Assembly (NCBI RefSeq): GCF_020151015.1
Contig: NZ_CP083746.1
Location: 4,366,001-4,430,000 of the forward strand
Reading direction: 5' to 3'
Length of the DNA: 64,000 bases
From: Pseudomonas sp. p1(2021b)
GTDB lineage: Bacteria > Pseudomonadota > Gammaproteobacteria > Pseudomonadales > Pseudomonadaceae
Shown here: in pieces, positions 29,306 through 36,680 of the stretch
How the letters are laid out: each line of letters begins with the position of its first letter
How positions within the stretch are numbered: position 1 is the first letter of the stretch
The notes under the pieces: model-generated
What the model saw: only the letters and a program-made list of their open reading frames with translations
Database searches by the model: none
Told to the model about the DNA's origin: nothing
Program-made: the position numbers and the translations under genes

Positions 29306-29350
29306 GGGGCCGCGGTGCGGCCCAATCGCGGGACAAGCCCGCTCCTACAG
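29306..29350. repeat. Single REP element upstream of the LysR gene
   Basis: GGGGCCGCGGTGCGGCCC followed by AATCGCGGGACAAGCCCGCTCCTACAG. No second arm is seen nearby. Confidence 0.8.
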
Positions 29351-29402
29351 GTATGGCGCAGTCTCTGAAAACAGCGCAGGACAGGTGGGAAACTGTCTTG
29401 GG

Positions 29403-29448
29403 GTTGCTTGCCCTGGCCCTATCGCTCCGGCGATGGGGCCTCGGCAAC
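29403..29448 (-). other. Long hairpin just after mdaB
   Basis: On the minus strand, GTTGCCGAGGCCCCATCGC pairs imperfectly with GCGATAGGGCCAGGGCAAGC around a 4-base loop, immediately after the mdaB stop. No T-run follows, so it is more likely an mRNA-end stabiliser or a weak terminator than a classical intrinsic terminator. Confidence 0.55.
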
Positions 29449-29449
29449 A

Positions 29450-30040
29450 TTATTGAGCCTTGCCGAATACCCGGTCCAGGTGCGCTTCGTAGGCCGCCAG
29501 CGCCGCCGGTACATCCGGGCGCTTCATCACGTCCACCGCCAGGAAGGTCGGCAGGCCGGTCATGCCCAGGAACTGGTTGGCCTTGTGGAACGGGAAGTAC
29601 ACCGCATCCACGCCCTTGCCCTCGAAGAAGTCGCTCGGGTCGTCGAAGGCCTGCTGCGGCGCATTCCAAGTCAGCGAGAGCATGTACTGCTTGCCCTGGA
29701 TCAGGCCGCCACTGCCGTACTTCTGCGAGGCGTCGGAGCGGGTGCGGCCATCGTTGGCATACAGGCTGCCGTGGCCAGCGGTGAAGACTTCGTCGATGTA
29801 CTGCTTGACGGTCCAGGGCGCGCCCATCCACCAGCCAGGCATCTGCCAGACCACCACATCGGCCCAGAGGAATTTCTCGACTTCTTCCTGAACGTCGTAA
29901 CCGCCATCGATGAAGGTCTGCTTCACATCGAAACCTGCGCGATCCAGATGGGCCAGGGCAGCTTCATGCAAGGTCTCGTTCAGGCGACCGTCGGAGTGGG
30001 CGAAGCGTTTGCCGCCGTTGAGCAGGAGAATCTTTTTCAT
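29450..30040 (-). CDS. mdaB: NADPH:quinone reductase of the MdaB family
   Basis: A 196-residue flavodoxin-fold FAD enzyme that reduces quinones by two electrons, protecting against redox cycling. The N-terminus MKKILLLNGGKRFAHSDGRLN and WQMPGWWMGAPWTVKQYIDEV are typical of MdaB. It is divergent from a YgiN-like monooxygenase gene; in E. coli mdaB and ygiN are neighbours and have been proposed to form a quinone redox pair, which supports both calls. The downstream LysR gene may be its regulator. Confidence 0.93.
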   Translation of the reverse strand: MKKILLLNGGKRFAHSDGRLNETLHEAALAHLDRAGFDVKQTFIDGGYDVQEEVEKFLWADVVVWQMPGWWMGAPWTVKQYIDEVFTAGHGSLYANDGRTRSDASQKYGSGGLIQGKQYMLSLTWNAPQQAFDDPSDFFEGKGVDAVYFPFHKANQFLGMTGLPTFLAVDVMKRPDVPAALAAYEAHLDRVFGKAQ

Positions 30041-30205
30041 GGGTGGGCCTCGTGAGCAGGTCGAATGGATGGCGGCAGATTAGGCAGGCGAGGGCCAGAG
30101 AAAAAGCGGCTCGATGGCAAAATACATTTGCGCCAGGAACACGAATGAAAAACATATTGTTGCTTTAGAATGCGCTCATCTTCCCTGCCTTCGAGGCCCA
30201 TGCAC

Positions 30206-30520
30206 ATGAACGAGCAATACGCCTTCATCCTCAAAGCCAAGACCCGCCCGGAAAAGGCCGAAGCCTTCGAGCAGCTGTTCCGGGCCTATGTCGAGCCCAG
30301 CCGCCAGGAGCCGGGCTGCATCGAATACCACATGCTGCGCGACCAGGAAGACCCGAGCCTGTTCGTGTTCTACGAGGTCTGGGCCAGCAAGGCCGACCTG
30401 GACGTGCATTCGGCCCTGCCGCACATGCGTGAATTCTTCGAGCAGCGCATGGAATACCTGGAGCGAGATTTCGATATCCAGATGATCGAGATGCTCAGCC
30501 CGTCCTCCGCCCGACGTTGA
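30206..30520 (+). CDS. ABM-domain (YgiN-like) quinol monooxygenase
   Basis: A 104-residue dimeric ferredoxin-like fold protein of the antibiotic biosynthesis monooxygenase family. It shows the family pattern of FRAYVEPSRQEPGCIEYHMLRDQEDPS and FYEVWASKADLDVH. The ATG at 30206 has GAGG at better spacing than the ATG at 30200. Its position divergent from mdaB suggests a role in quinone turnover like E. coli YgiN (inference). Confidence 0.85.
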   Translation: MNEQYAFILKAKTRPEKAEAFEQLFRAYVEPSRQEPGCIEYHMLRDQEDPSLFVFYEVWASKADLDVHSALPHMREFFEQRMEYLERDFDIQMIEMLSPSSARR

Positions 30521-30575
30521 CCAACTAGCAGCCACCTACCACTGGGAACGACTGCGGTCCTCTGGTGCCTGGTCT

Positions 30576-30669
30576 ATCGCAATCGCGGGCAAGCCCGCTC
30601 CCACAAGTTCGGCGCCGCTCTCAAGGGCCGCGGAGAACCTGTAGGAGCGGGCTTGCCCGCGATTGCGGT
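30576..30669. repeat. REP pair between the monooxygenase and DUF3077-like genes
   Basis: Inverted arms ATCGCAATCGCGGGCAAGCC and GGCTTGCCCGCGATTGCGGT enclosing a spacer of about 45 bases; here the arms lack the GC-rich tail hairpin. Confidence 0.85.
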
Positions 30670-30688
30670 AGATCAGGCACCAGCAGGC

Positions 30689-30958
30689 TCAGGGCCTGTT
30701 CGCCTCAAGCCCTTCCGCTGCATCATCCATCAACGCCTTGGCCATGCCGCTGAGGTAATGGGCTGCCCACATCAGGTTGCTGCCCCCCTGCTCCGCCAGG
30801 GCTGACTCAAGCGTCAGGTACCGCACGCAGTCCTGCATGATCGAAGCCTGCTCCAGCGCCACGCTCACCGGTATTCCCGGCATTACCCGCATCAGCGCCG
30901 GGATCGCCTCGCTCACCCGCAGCATCGCGATGCCTGGGGTCATCTGTTCTTTATCCAT
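30689..30958 (-). CDS. DUF3077-like small protein
   Basis: An 89-residue protein with the pattern ALEQASIMQDCVRYLT and AAHYLSGMAKALMDDA, which I recognise as the DUF3077 group of small, often multi-copy Pseudomonas proteins. Function unknown. It starts 7 bases after the preceding small gene and is probably co-transcribed with it. No membrane segment or signal peptide. Confidence 0.75.
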   Translation of the reverse strand: MDKEQMTPGIAMLRVSEAIPALMRVMPGIPVSVALEQASIMQDCVRYLTLESALAEQGGSNLMWAAHYLSGMAKALMDDAAEGLEANRP

Positions 30959-30965
30959 GGCAACC

Positions 30966-31184
30966 TCAATGACGCGTTTGCGCCAGGCTCAGGGTGAGTT
31001 CGACCAGGCTGCGGGCCGCATCGATTTCATGCATTACCGTCACGTGCAACGCGTGCATCGGCGGTTTGGGGTCGAGGTGTGCCATTTGCTGGGCCACGGT
31101 GAACGCGCATTCCAGGTGCTCGGACACGATGAGTAGGGTGTTTTCGAGGGAGTGGAGAGGTGGGGCGGGGACAATCTTCAGCAT
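30966..31184 (-). CDS. Small protein resembling DUF6124/DUF3077 companions
   Basis: A 72-residue protein (MLKIVPAPPLHSLENTLLIVSEHLE) ending in a helix with MHEIDAARSLVELTLSLAQ. The layout (VPAPP, then a helical body, then a final helix) resembles DUF6124-type Pseudomonas proteins, but I am not certain of the family. The ATG at 31184 has CGGAG at good spacing. It is preceded by a long structured leader and followed closely by the DUF3077-like gene. Function unknown. Confidence 0.65.
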   Translation of the reverse strand: MLKIVPAPPLHSLENTLLIVSEHLECAFTVAQQMAHLDPKPPMHALHVTVMHEIDAARSLVELTLSLAQTRH

Positions 31185-31440
31185 GGCTACAGCTCCGTCT
31201 TGGTTGAGCTGCCGCAATTTCGTGGCTAAACGAAAGGGTGGCAGCTGTACGCGGGTTAGCCAACCGGGAAGACGATACCCGGCTCACCCGAAGGTGCACC
31301 GCGCACAGCCGCCATGAAGCGCCAAAGTCAATTGCTAAACCTTGGATCGCGATGGCGAAGTACGTTCGTCTTCATAACCTCGGGTGGCTAAACCCGGTCG
31401 CTGAATTGGCAACGACCTGGCGAGACTAGAGGGGGAACAA
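31185..31440 (-). ncRNA. Structured 5' leader with repeated TTAGCC loops (candidate RNA element)
   Basis: On the minus strand upstream of the two small genes there are hairpins CGGGT-TTAGCC-ACCCG (31382-31397) and AGCTGCC...TTTCGT-TTAGCC-ACGAAA...GGCAGCT (31207-31246), both showing TTAGCC in the loop. Three direct copies of GTTTAGC occur (plus-strand GCTAAAC at 31225, 31334, 31387). An inverted GGCTAA sits at 31256-31261 and could pair with either loop. A CCGGG/CCCGG stem lies at 31264-31281. It looks like a cis-acting RNA, not a coding region; no known riboswitch is recognised. Confidence 0.5.
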
Positions 31441-31561
31441 TACCCATCGCAATGGCAGAAGTGCGGCGAGAGTATGTTTCGGAAACGGACTACGCGAAAG
31501 AGGGAAAATCCGATGTTTTTGCCGCTAACCCGTATGTGAGTTGCAAAGCAGCCCTATTTCA
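31441..31561. other. Intergenic stretch between hicB and the leader region
   Basis: Together with the structured leader this makes a gap of about 377 bases without a protein gene. This part has no recognised motif and looks AT-richer than the core genome; it should include the promoter of the leader. Confidence 0.5.
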
Positions 31562-31969
31562 CTAATGCGCCGCAGCCAACTCACGCAAAGCGGCCGAGGC
31601 CAAGAAGCCGGAGCGAGAAGCATATCGATGATCACGTTTCACTTTCTCATCGATGCGTTGCAACAGGTTCTCTGGCAGCGTGGCGTTGAAACGCACCGCC
31701 TTGCCCAGATAGGGCGTCACATCAAAATCCACGACCGCCCATATTCCTCCGGCGTAATCGGGATTCGCGACATGAACATCAACTTCTTGCGCTTGTGGCA
31801 GCGTCTCTCCATCCGCCATCAGCCCTTCGAAATGCAACGTCAGAGCCTCCTGAACATTCTCCAGCGCTTGAGCGACGCTAGCACCGGCGGAGAAACAGCC
31901 AGGTACATCAGGCACGATGACGCCGTAGTCCGAGTCAACGTCTTTGTGCAATACGACTGGGAACTTCAT
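31562..31969 (-). CDS. hicB: HicB antitoxin
   Basis: A 135-residue antitoxin. The N-terminal half is the partial RNase-H fold (FPVVLHKDVDSDYGVIVPDVPGCFSAG) and the C-terminal half is a ribbon-helix-helix-like DNA-binding region (VRFNATLPENLLQRIDEKV). It neutralises HicA and represses its own operon. GGAG precedes the ATG. It is 56 bases downstream of hicA, the usual hicA-hicB order. Confidence 0.92.
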   Translation of the reverse strand: MKFPVVLHKDVDSDYGVIVPDVPGCFSAGASVAQALENVQEALTLHFEGLMADGETLPQAQEVDVHVANPDYAGGIWAVVDFDVTPYLGKAVRFNATLPENLLQRIDEKVKRDHRYASRSGFLASAALRELAAAH

Positions 31970-32025
31970 CGACTATCTCCATAAGGGTTCGAGGTGGTAA
32001 ACCTGCTCGAGCATCGCGACCGATC

Positions 32026-32208
32026 CTACTTCAGGCCAGCTTGTTTCAAGATGTTGTGCACAGTGCCCTTTGGCAAATCACTTTTAGGATGGGGAACCGT
32101 AACCCTTCCTCGCTTTATGGGATGCCTGAACTGATGATGGCTTCCTTTCACCTCCACCTCATACCACCCATCCGCTTCGATGAGTTGGATCACGTCCCTA
32201 CTGCGCAT
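32026..32208 (-). CDS. hicA: HicA toxin (mRNA interferase)
   Basis: A 60-residue double-stranded-RNA-binding-fold toxin that cleaves mRNA. The catalytic histidine lies in KGSHHQFRHP (about residue 24), and the C-terminal GTVHNILKQAG is typical. AGGAAGG precedes the ATG. It is first in the hicAB operon, behind a promoter overlapped by a palindromic operator. Confidence 0.93.
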   Translation of the reverse strand: MRSRDVIQLIEADGWYEVEVKGSHHQFRHPIKRGRVTVPHPKSDLPKGTVHNILKQAGLK

Positions 32209-32228
32209 TCACCCTTCCTTCGGCAGTC

Positions 32229-32247
32229 GATGTGTATAGTACACATC
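32229..32247. promoter_or_regulatory. Palindromic operator of hicAB
   Basis: GATGTGTATAGTACACATC is a perfect 8+8 palindrome with a 3-base centre, 21 bases upstream of hicA. A diverged copy (TGTGCATAGTGTGTA on the minus strand) lies at about 32272-32286. A paired operator of this kind fits autorepression by HicB. Confidence 0.7.
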
Positions 32248-32264
32248 AGTATTGGCAAAAACAA
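32236..32264 (-). promoter_or_regulatory. Core promoter of hicAB
   Basis: Read on the minus strand: -35 TTGTTT (32264-32259), 17-base gap, -10 TACTAT (32241-32236). The -10 lies inside the palindromic operator, so a bound repressor would block it. Confidence 0.6.
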
Positions 32265-32422
32265 AGAGCAATACACACTATGCACATACCAGACGACAAG
32301 CGGACACCTAGTCCTTTTGAATAAGCCTCATCCGGTTCACATGTAAGACATTTGCCGCTTGCAGCCAGCCGGACTCTGTCCCCACAATCCCCGCCATGTC
32401 GCGCCATGAAAGGGAGTTCACC

Positions 32423-33028
32423 GTGCCATCGATCTACCAGCTCAAGCCCCGTTTCCAGGCCCTGCTGCGTCCTGCGGTAAAGCGCCTGTACGACCGTGGC
32501 GTCACCGCCAACCAGGTCACCGTCGCCGCCGCGCTGGTGTCGGTGCTGCTGGGCCTGTTGCTGGCCTGGCAAAACACTGTGAACGGGCTGTTCCTCCTGG
32601 TCCCGCTGTGGATGCTCGTGCGCATGGCGCTCAATGCGGTCGATGGCATGCTGGCTCGGGAATTCGGCCAGCAATCCAAGCTCGGCGCCTACCTGAACGA
32701 GCTGTGCGACGTGGTCGCCGATGCGGCGCTGTACCTGCCGTTCGCACTGTTGCCAGGCGTGTCGCCCGTGCTGGTGGTGCTGGTGGTGTTGAGCGCGGTG
32801 GTCAGCGAGTACGCCGGGGTGATGGGCCCGTTGGTGGGGGCTTCGCGGCGCTATGACGGGCCCATGGGCAAGAGCGACCGGGCGTTCGCCTTCGGCGTAC
32901 TGGGGGCCGGGGTCGGGTTCGGGGTGCTGGGCGCGGCGTGGATCGACGGTTTGTTGCTGGTCATCCTGGCACTCTCGCTCTATACCCTCTACAACCGGGT
33001 TCGCCACGGCCTGACCGAAGCCCGTTGA
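32423..33028 (+). CDS. ynbA: YnbA-like CDP-alcohol phosphatidyltransferase
   Basis: A 201-residue inner-membrane enzyme of the family that joins CDP-diacylglycerol to an alcohol. The signature is NAVDGMLAR-x8-GAYLNELCDVVAD, where the usual first and third aspartates are asparagine. The same variant is, from memory, present in E. coli YnbA, whose length is also about 201, so it marks a subfamily and is not simply decay. The GTG at 32423 has AGGGAG; the ATG at 32396 has no site. It opens a six-gene operon for lipid metabolism. The alcohol substrate is unknown. Confidence 0.87.
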   Translation: MPSIYQLKPRFQALLRPAVKRLYDRGVTANQVTVAAALVSVLLGLLLAWQNTVNGLFLLVPLWMLVRMALNAVDGMLAREFGQQSKLGAYLNELCDVVADAALYLPFALLPGVSPVLVVLVVLSAVVSEYAGVMGPLVGASRRYDGPMGKSDRAFAFGVLGAGVGFGVLGAAWIDGLLLVILALSLYTLYNRVRHGLTEAR

Positions 33029-33058
33029 TCCTTTTGCCGCCGGACAAGGACCTTAGCC

Positions 33059-34816
33059 ATGCGCCAAGCGCAATCGCTGCACTTCTCCACCCATGACGGC
33101 GTGGCGTTGCATTACCGGTATTGGCCTGCCACGCGCAACGAACACCAGCCGCGCCGCGCAGTGGTGATGTTCCATCGTGGCCATGAGCATGGCGGACGCA
33201 TGGCCCACCTGGCCGACGAGCTGGACATGCCCGGCTATGATTTCTTCGCCTGGGACGCCCGTGGCCATGGCCAGTCGCCGGGGGCACGCGGCGACAGCCC
33301 AGGCTTCGCCACCAGCGTGCGCGATGTGCAGACCTTCATCGAGCACATCCGCGATACCCACGGCCTCGAAGAGGCGAACATGGTGGTGCTGGCGCAAAGC
33401 GTCGGCGCCGTGCTGGTGGCCACCTGGGCACACGACTACGCGCCCAGGGTACGCTGCCTGGTACTGGCCTCGCCGGCGTTCAAGGTCAAGCTCTACGTGC
33501 CTTTCGCCCGCCCTGGGCTGAAGCTGCTCAAGGCCCTGCGCGGCAACTTCTTCGTCAACAGCTACGTCAAGCCACGCCTGTTGACCCACGACCCGGAGCG
33601 GGTCATGTCGTACGTTGCCGACCCGCTGATCAGCCGGCCGATCTCGGTGACCATGCTGCTGGGCCTGTACGAGGCCGCCGACCGGGTGGTGGCCGATGCC
33701 CAGGCGATCCAGGTGCCGACGCAAGTGCTGGTGTCCGGCGCGGACCTGGTGGTCGAGCGCAAACCCCAAGAACGTTTCTTCGAACGCCTGGGCAGCACGC
33801 GCAAAGAGATGCACATGCTTCCAGGCTTCTTCCATGACACCCTGGGCGAGCGTGACCGGGCCCACGCCCTGGCACGTATCCAGCGTTTCGTCGCCCAATG
33901 CTTCGAGGCGCCCGTACCGCTACCGTCTTTGCTCGATGCCGACAAGGTCGGCGCCAGCTGCGCCGAGGCCGAGAGCCTGGCCGCGCCCCTGCCCCGCTAC
34001 TCGTTACGCGAGCTTTACTGGCGCGCCACCCGCGCCGGCCTGCGCCTGGGCCAGGGCCTCTCGGCCGGGGTGAAGCTGGGCTTCGACACGGGCTTCGATT
34101 CCGGCAGCACGCTCGACTACGTCTACCGCAACCAACCCACCGGCAAGGGCAAGCTCGGCGAGCTGATCGACCGCAACTACCTCAACGCCATCGGCTGGCG
34201 CGGCATCCGCCAGCGCAAGCTGCATGTGGAGGAACTGCTGCGTGAGGCCATCGAGCGCCTGCGCCAGCAGCAGCGCCCAGTGCATATCGTCGATATCGCC
34301 GCAGGCCATGGCCGCTATATCCTCGAAGCCCTGCAGGGGCAGATGCCCGACTCGATCCTGCTGCGCGACTACAGCGAACTGAACGTCCAGCAAGGCAGCG
34401 CCTTGATCGCCGAAAAGGGCCTGGCCGAGGTCGCCCGCTTCGTCCAGGGCGATGCCTTCGACCGCCAGAGCCTGGCCAACCTCGACCCGCGGCCGACCCT
34501 GGCGGTGGTCTCGGGCCTCTACGAACTGTTCGCCAGCAACGACCTGGTCGGTAACTCGTTGGCAGGCCTGGGCGAGGCGGTGGAACCCGGTGGCTACCTG
34601 GTCTACACCGGCCAGCCCTGGCACCCGCAACTGGAGATGATCGCCCGCGCCCTGACCAGCCATCGCGACGGCCAGGCCTGGGTGATGCGTCGACGCAGCC
34701 AGGCGGAGATGGACCAACTGGTGGAGGCGGCAGGTTTTCGCAAAGTCGCCCAGCGCATCGACGAGTGGGGCATCTTCAGCGTGAGCCTGGCGCAACGGGT
34801 GGGCAATGGTGCGTGA
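33059..34816 (+). CDS. ynbC: YnbC-like alpha/beta hydrolase fused to SAM methyltransferase
   Basis: A 585-residue two-domain protein. Residues about 1-285 form an alpha/beta hydrolase (FHRGHEHGGRM oxyanion region; nucleophile serine in LAQSVGA, where the usual first Gly of GxSxG is Ala; aspartate and histidine near GADLV and GFFHDTLGE). Residues about 300-585 form a methyltransferase with motif I VDIAAGHGRYILEAL. Its length equals that of E. coli YnbC as I recall. AAGGA lies before the ATG, 30 bases after ynbA. A lipid or lipid-head-group substrate is suggested by the neighbours only. Confidence 0.83.
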   Translation: MRQAQSLHFSTHDGVALHYRYWPATRNEHQPRRAVVMFHRGHEHGGRMAHLADELDMPGYDFFAWDARGHGQSPGARGDSPGFATSVRDVQTFIEHIRDTHGLEEANMVVLAQSVGAVLVATWAHDYAPRVRCLVLASPAFKVKLYVPFARPGLKLLKALRGNFFVNSYVKPRLLTHDPERVMSYVADPLISRPISVTMLLGLYEAADRVVADAQAIQVPTQVLVSGADLVVERKPQERFFERLGSTRKEMHMLPGFFHDTLGERDRAHALARIQRFVAQCFEAPVPLPSLLDADKVGASCAEAESLAAPLPRYSLRELYWRATRAGLRLGQGLSAGVKLGFDTGFDSGSTLDYVYRNQPTGKGKLGELIDRNYLNAIGWRGIRQRKLHVEELLREAIERLRQQQRPVHIVDIAAGHGRYILEALQGQMPDSILLRDYSELNVQQGSALIAEKGLAEVARFVQGDAFDRQSLANLDPRPTLAVVSGLYELFASNDLVGNSLAGLGEAVEPGGYLVYTGQPWHPQLEMIARALTSHRDGQAWVMRRRSQAEMDQLVEAAGFRKVAQRIDEWGIFSVSLAQRVGNGA

Positions 34817-36245
34817 GCCTGGGCTGATCCGCCGGGGCGTGCTCTGGCTGTTGCTGCTCGGGCCGTTGTTCTTCCTCAGCTACGGCCTGGTCAACAACCA
34901 CACCGCCACTCTCACCGAGGTCGGCAGCCTGGTGTTCGCCTGGGAACACCGGGTACCGCTGTGGCCGTGGACGATCATCCCGTACTGGTCCATCGACCTG
35001 CTGTACGGGCTTTCCTTTCTGCTGCCGACCACTCGCCGGGAGATGGACCGCCACGCCATGGCCTTGTTCACCGCCCAAGTGATCAGCGTGAGCTGCTTCC
35101 TGCTCTGGCCGTTGCGCTTCACCTTCGAGCGGCCAGAGCTGGGCGGGTTGTTCGGTTGGCTGTTCGATGTGCTGATGGGCTTCGACAAACCGTTCAACCA
35201 AGCGCCGTCGCTGCATATCGCGCTGCTGGTGATCATCTGGACGATGTTCGCCCGGCATGTGCGGCGCCAGCCATGGCGATGGCTCATGCATGGCTGGATG
35301 GGGTTGATCGGGGTTTCGGTGCTGACCACCTGGCAGCACCACTTCATCGACGTGCCCACCGGGGCGTTGGCGGGGTTGATGTGCGTCTGGCTGTGGCCAC
35401 CTCTGGGGCAGTTGCCTTGGCAGCAGGCGCGCCTTGTGCGTGATACCAAGCGCTGGCGCTTGGCGTTGAGCTACGCCGCGGGCGCATCGTTGTGCGCCGT
35501 GCTTGCCATTGGTTTGGGCGGTGCCTGGCTGTGGCTGGCCTGGCCGGCGGTGTCGCTGGCATTGGTGGCCTTGAACTATGGCGTGCTCGGTGCAGGCGGA
35601 TTTCAGAAAGGCGCCGATGGGCGCTTGTCGAACGCAGCTCACTGGTTGCTGGCCCCGTACCTGATCGGCGCGTGGGTCAATTCGCGGTTGTGGACTTGGC
35701 GCCACCCGCAGGCGGACGAAGTCTGTGATGGCGTTTACCTGGGGCGGATTCCGAGGCGTGGGGCGCCCTTCGCTGCGGTTGTCGACCTGTGCGCAGAGCT
35801 GCCGTGTCATGTTCAGGCTGGTGCGCCCCCGTGTAGGAGCGGCCTTGTGCCGCGAAAGGGGCGCGCAGCGGCCCCAGCGAAATCTGCTGCGAAGCTGAAA
35901 ACCTGGGGCCGCTGCGCGCCCCTTTCGCGGCACAAGGCCGCTCCTACACCGGTCGCGTCGACTGGCTATGCGTGTTTTCCTACCCTGGACCTGATCGCCC
36001 CTGACAGCCGCCTGCTGCAACAGGCCGCCATCGCCATCGAACGCCTGCGCGCTGATGGCCCGGTACTGGTCTGCTGCGCCCTGGGCTACTCACGCAGCGC
36101 CAGCGCCGTGGCCGCCTGGCTGGTATCGACCCGGCGCTGCGCCGACATCGACGAGGCCGAGGCCCTGATCCGCCAGGCCCGCCCGGGCATCGTGCTGCAC
36201 CCAGGCCATCGCCTGGCCTTGGCACAGCTGGAAGCGCTGCCATGA
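34806..36245 (+). CDS. ynbD: YnbD-like PAP2 phosphatase fused to dual-specificity phosphatase, with REP insert
   Basis: A 479-residue membrane protein. The N-terminal part has several membrane segments and PAP2 motifs (PSLH near residue 137; QHHFIDVPTG near 180), the type that dephosphorylates lipid phosphates. The C-terminal part is a dual-specificity phosphatase with CALGYSR (Cys-x5-Arg, about residues 423-430). Residues 343-381 are encoded by a complete REP pair (35832-35948), exactly 39 codons without a stop; without them the protein would be 440 residues. The insert lies near the start of the phosphatase domain and may impair it. The start overlaps ynbC by 11 bases. Confidence 0.82.
   Translation: MVREPGLIRRGVLWLLLLGPLFFLSYGLVNNHTATLTEVGSLVFAWEHRVPLWPWTIIPYWSIDLLYGLSFLLPTTRREMDRHAMALFTAQVISVSCFLLWPLRFTFERPELGGLFGWLFDVLMGFDKPFNQAPSLHIALLVIIWTMFARHVRRQPWRWLMHGWMGLIGVSVLTTWQHHFIDVPTGALAGLMCVWLWPPLGQLPWQQARLVRDTKRWRLALSYAAGASLCAVLAIGLGGAWLWLAWPAVSLALVALNYGVLGAGGFQKGADGRLSNAAHWLLAPYLIGAWVNSRLWTWRHPQADEVCDGVYLGRIPRRGAPFAAVVDLCAELPCHVQAGAPPCRSGLVPRKGRAAAPAKSAAKLKTWGRCAPLSRHKAAPTPVASTGYACFPTLDLIAPDSRLLQQAAIAIERLRADGPVLVCCALGYSRSASAVAAWLVSTRRCADIDEAEALIRQARPGIVLHPGHRLALAQLEALP
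35832..35948. repeat. REP pair (REPIN) inside a coding sequence
   Basis: 46-base perfect inverted arms: TGTAGGAGCGGCCTTGTGCC at 35832 and its reverse complement ending at 35948, with a spacer of about 25 bases. The 117 bases start and end on codon boundaries of the surrounding gene. All other REP copies in this window are intergenic. Confidence 0.93.
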
Positions 36246-36670
36246 ACCTTTACCTGACCGCCAGCCTGCTCGGCCGCGGCCGCCAGCTCGAACGCCTGTC
36301 CGACGGCGTCACCCTGTTGGCACTGGCCTACGGCCTGGCGCCGCTGGTGACCCAGATGCCGCCTTTGGCCAGCCTGCTCTGCGCCGTGCTGCTGACGCTG
36401 GGCCTGCTGCACAAGTACTACGCCACCCGCGTCGCCCTGGACGCCGAGCTGTTCGCCCGGCTCGCCGCCAGCGACGACCTTGCCCGCGACACCCAGGCCC
36501 TGGACCGCGCGCTGTTCGAGCTGCACCTCAAGCCCAACGCCAGCGACCCACGCGCCTGGGCCGCACGTAGCCAGGGCGCCCTGGGCCTGCTCCGGCGCCA
36601 GGCGCTGTGCCTCGGCCTGCAGCTCATTCTGGCCCTGGCTACGCTGCTGACACTTCCCTTCATCGGATAA
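36242..36670 (+). CDS. Small membrane protein of the lipid operon, unknown function
   Basis: A 142-residue protein with two hydrophobic stretches near the N-terminus (about residues 22-62) and one at the C-terminus (about 120-141, LGLQLILALATLLTLPFI), separated by a charged region. It starts within the stop of the preceding gene (ATGA overlap) and ends 10 bases before the acyltransferase, so it belongs to the operon. I do not recognise the family, and there is no counterpart in E. coli ynbABCD. Confidence 0.75.
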   Translation: MNLYLTASLLGRGRQLERLSDGVTLLALAYGLAPLVTQMPPLASLLCAVLLTLGLLHKYYATRVALDAELFARLAASDDLARDTQALDRALFELHLKPNASDPRAWAARSQGALGLLRRQALCLGLQLILALATLLTLPFIG

Positions 36671-36680
36671 GGCCCGCGCC

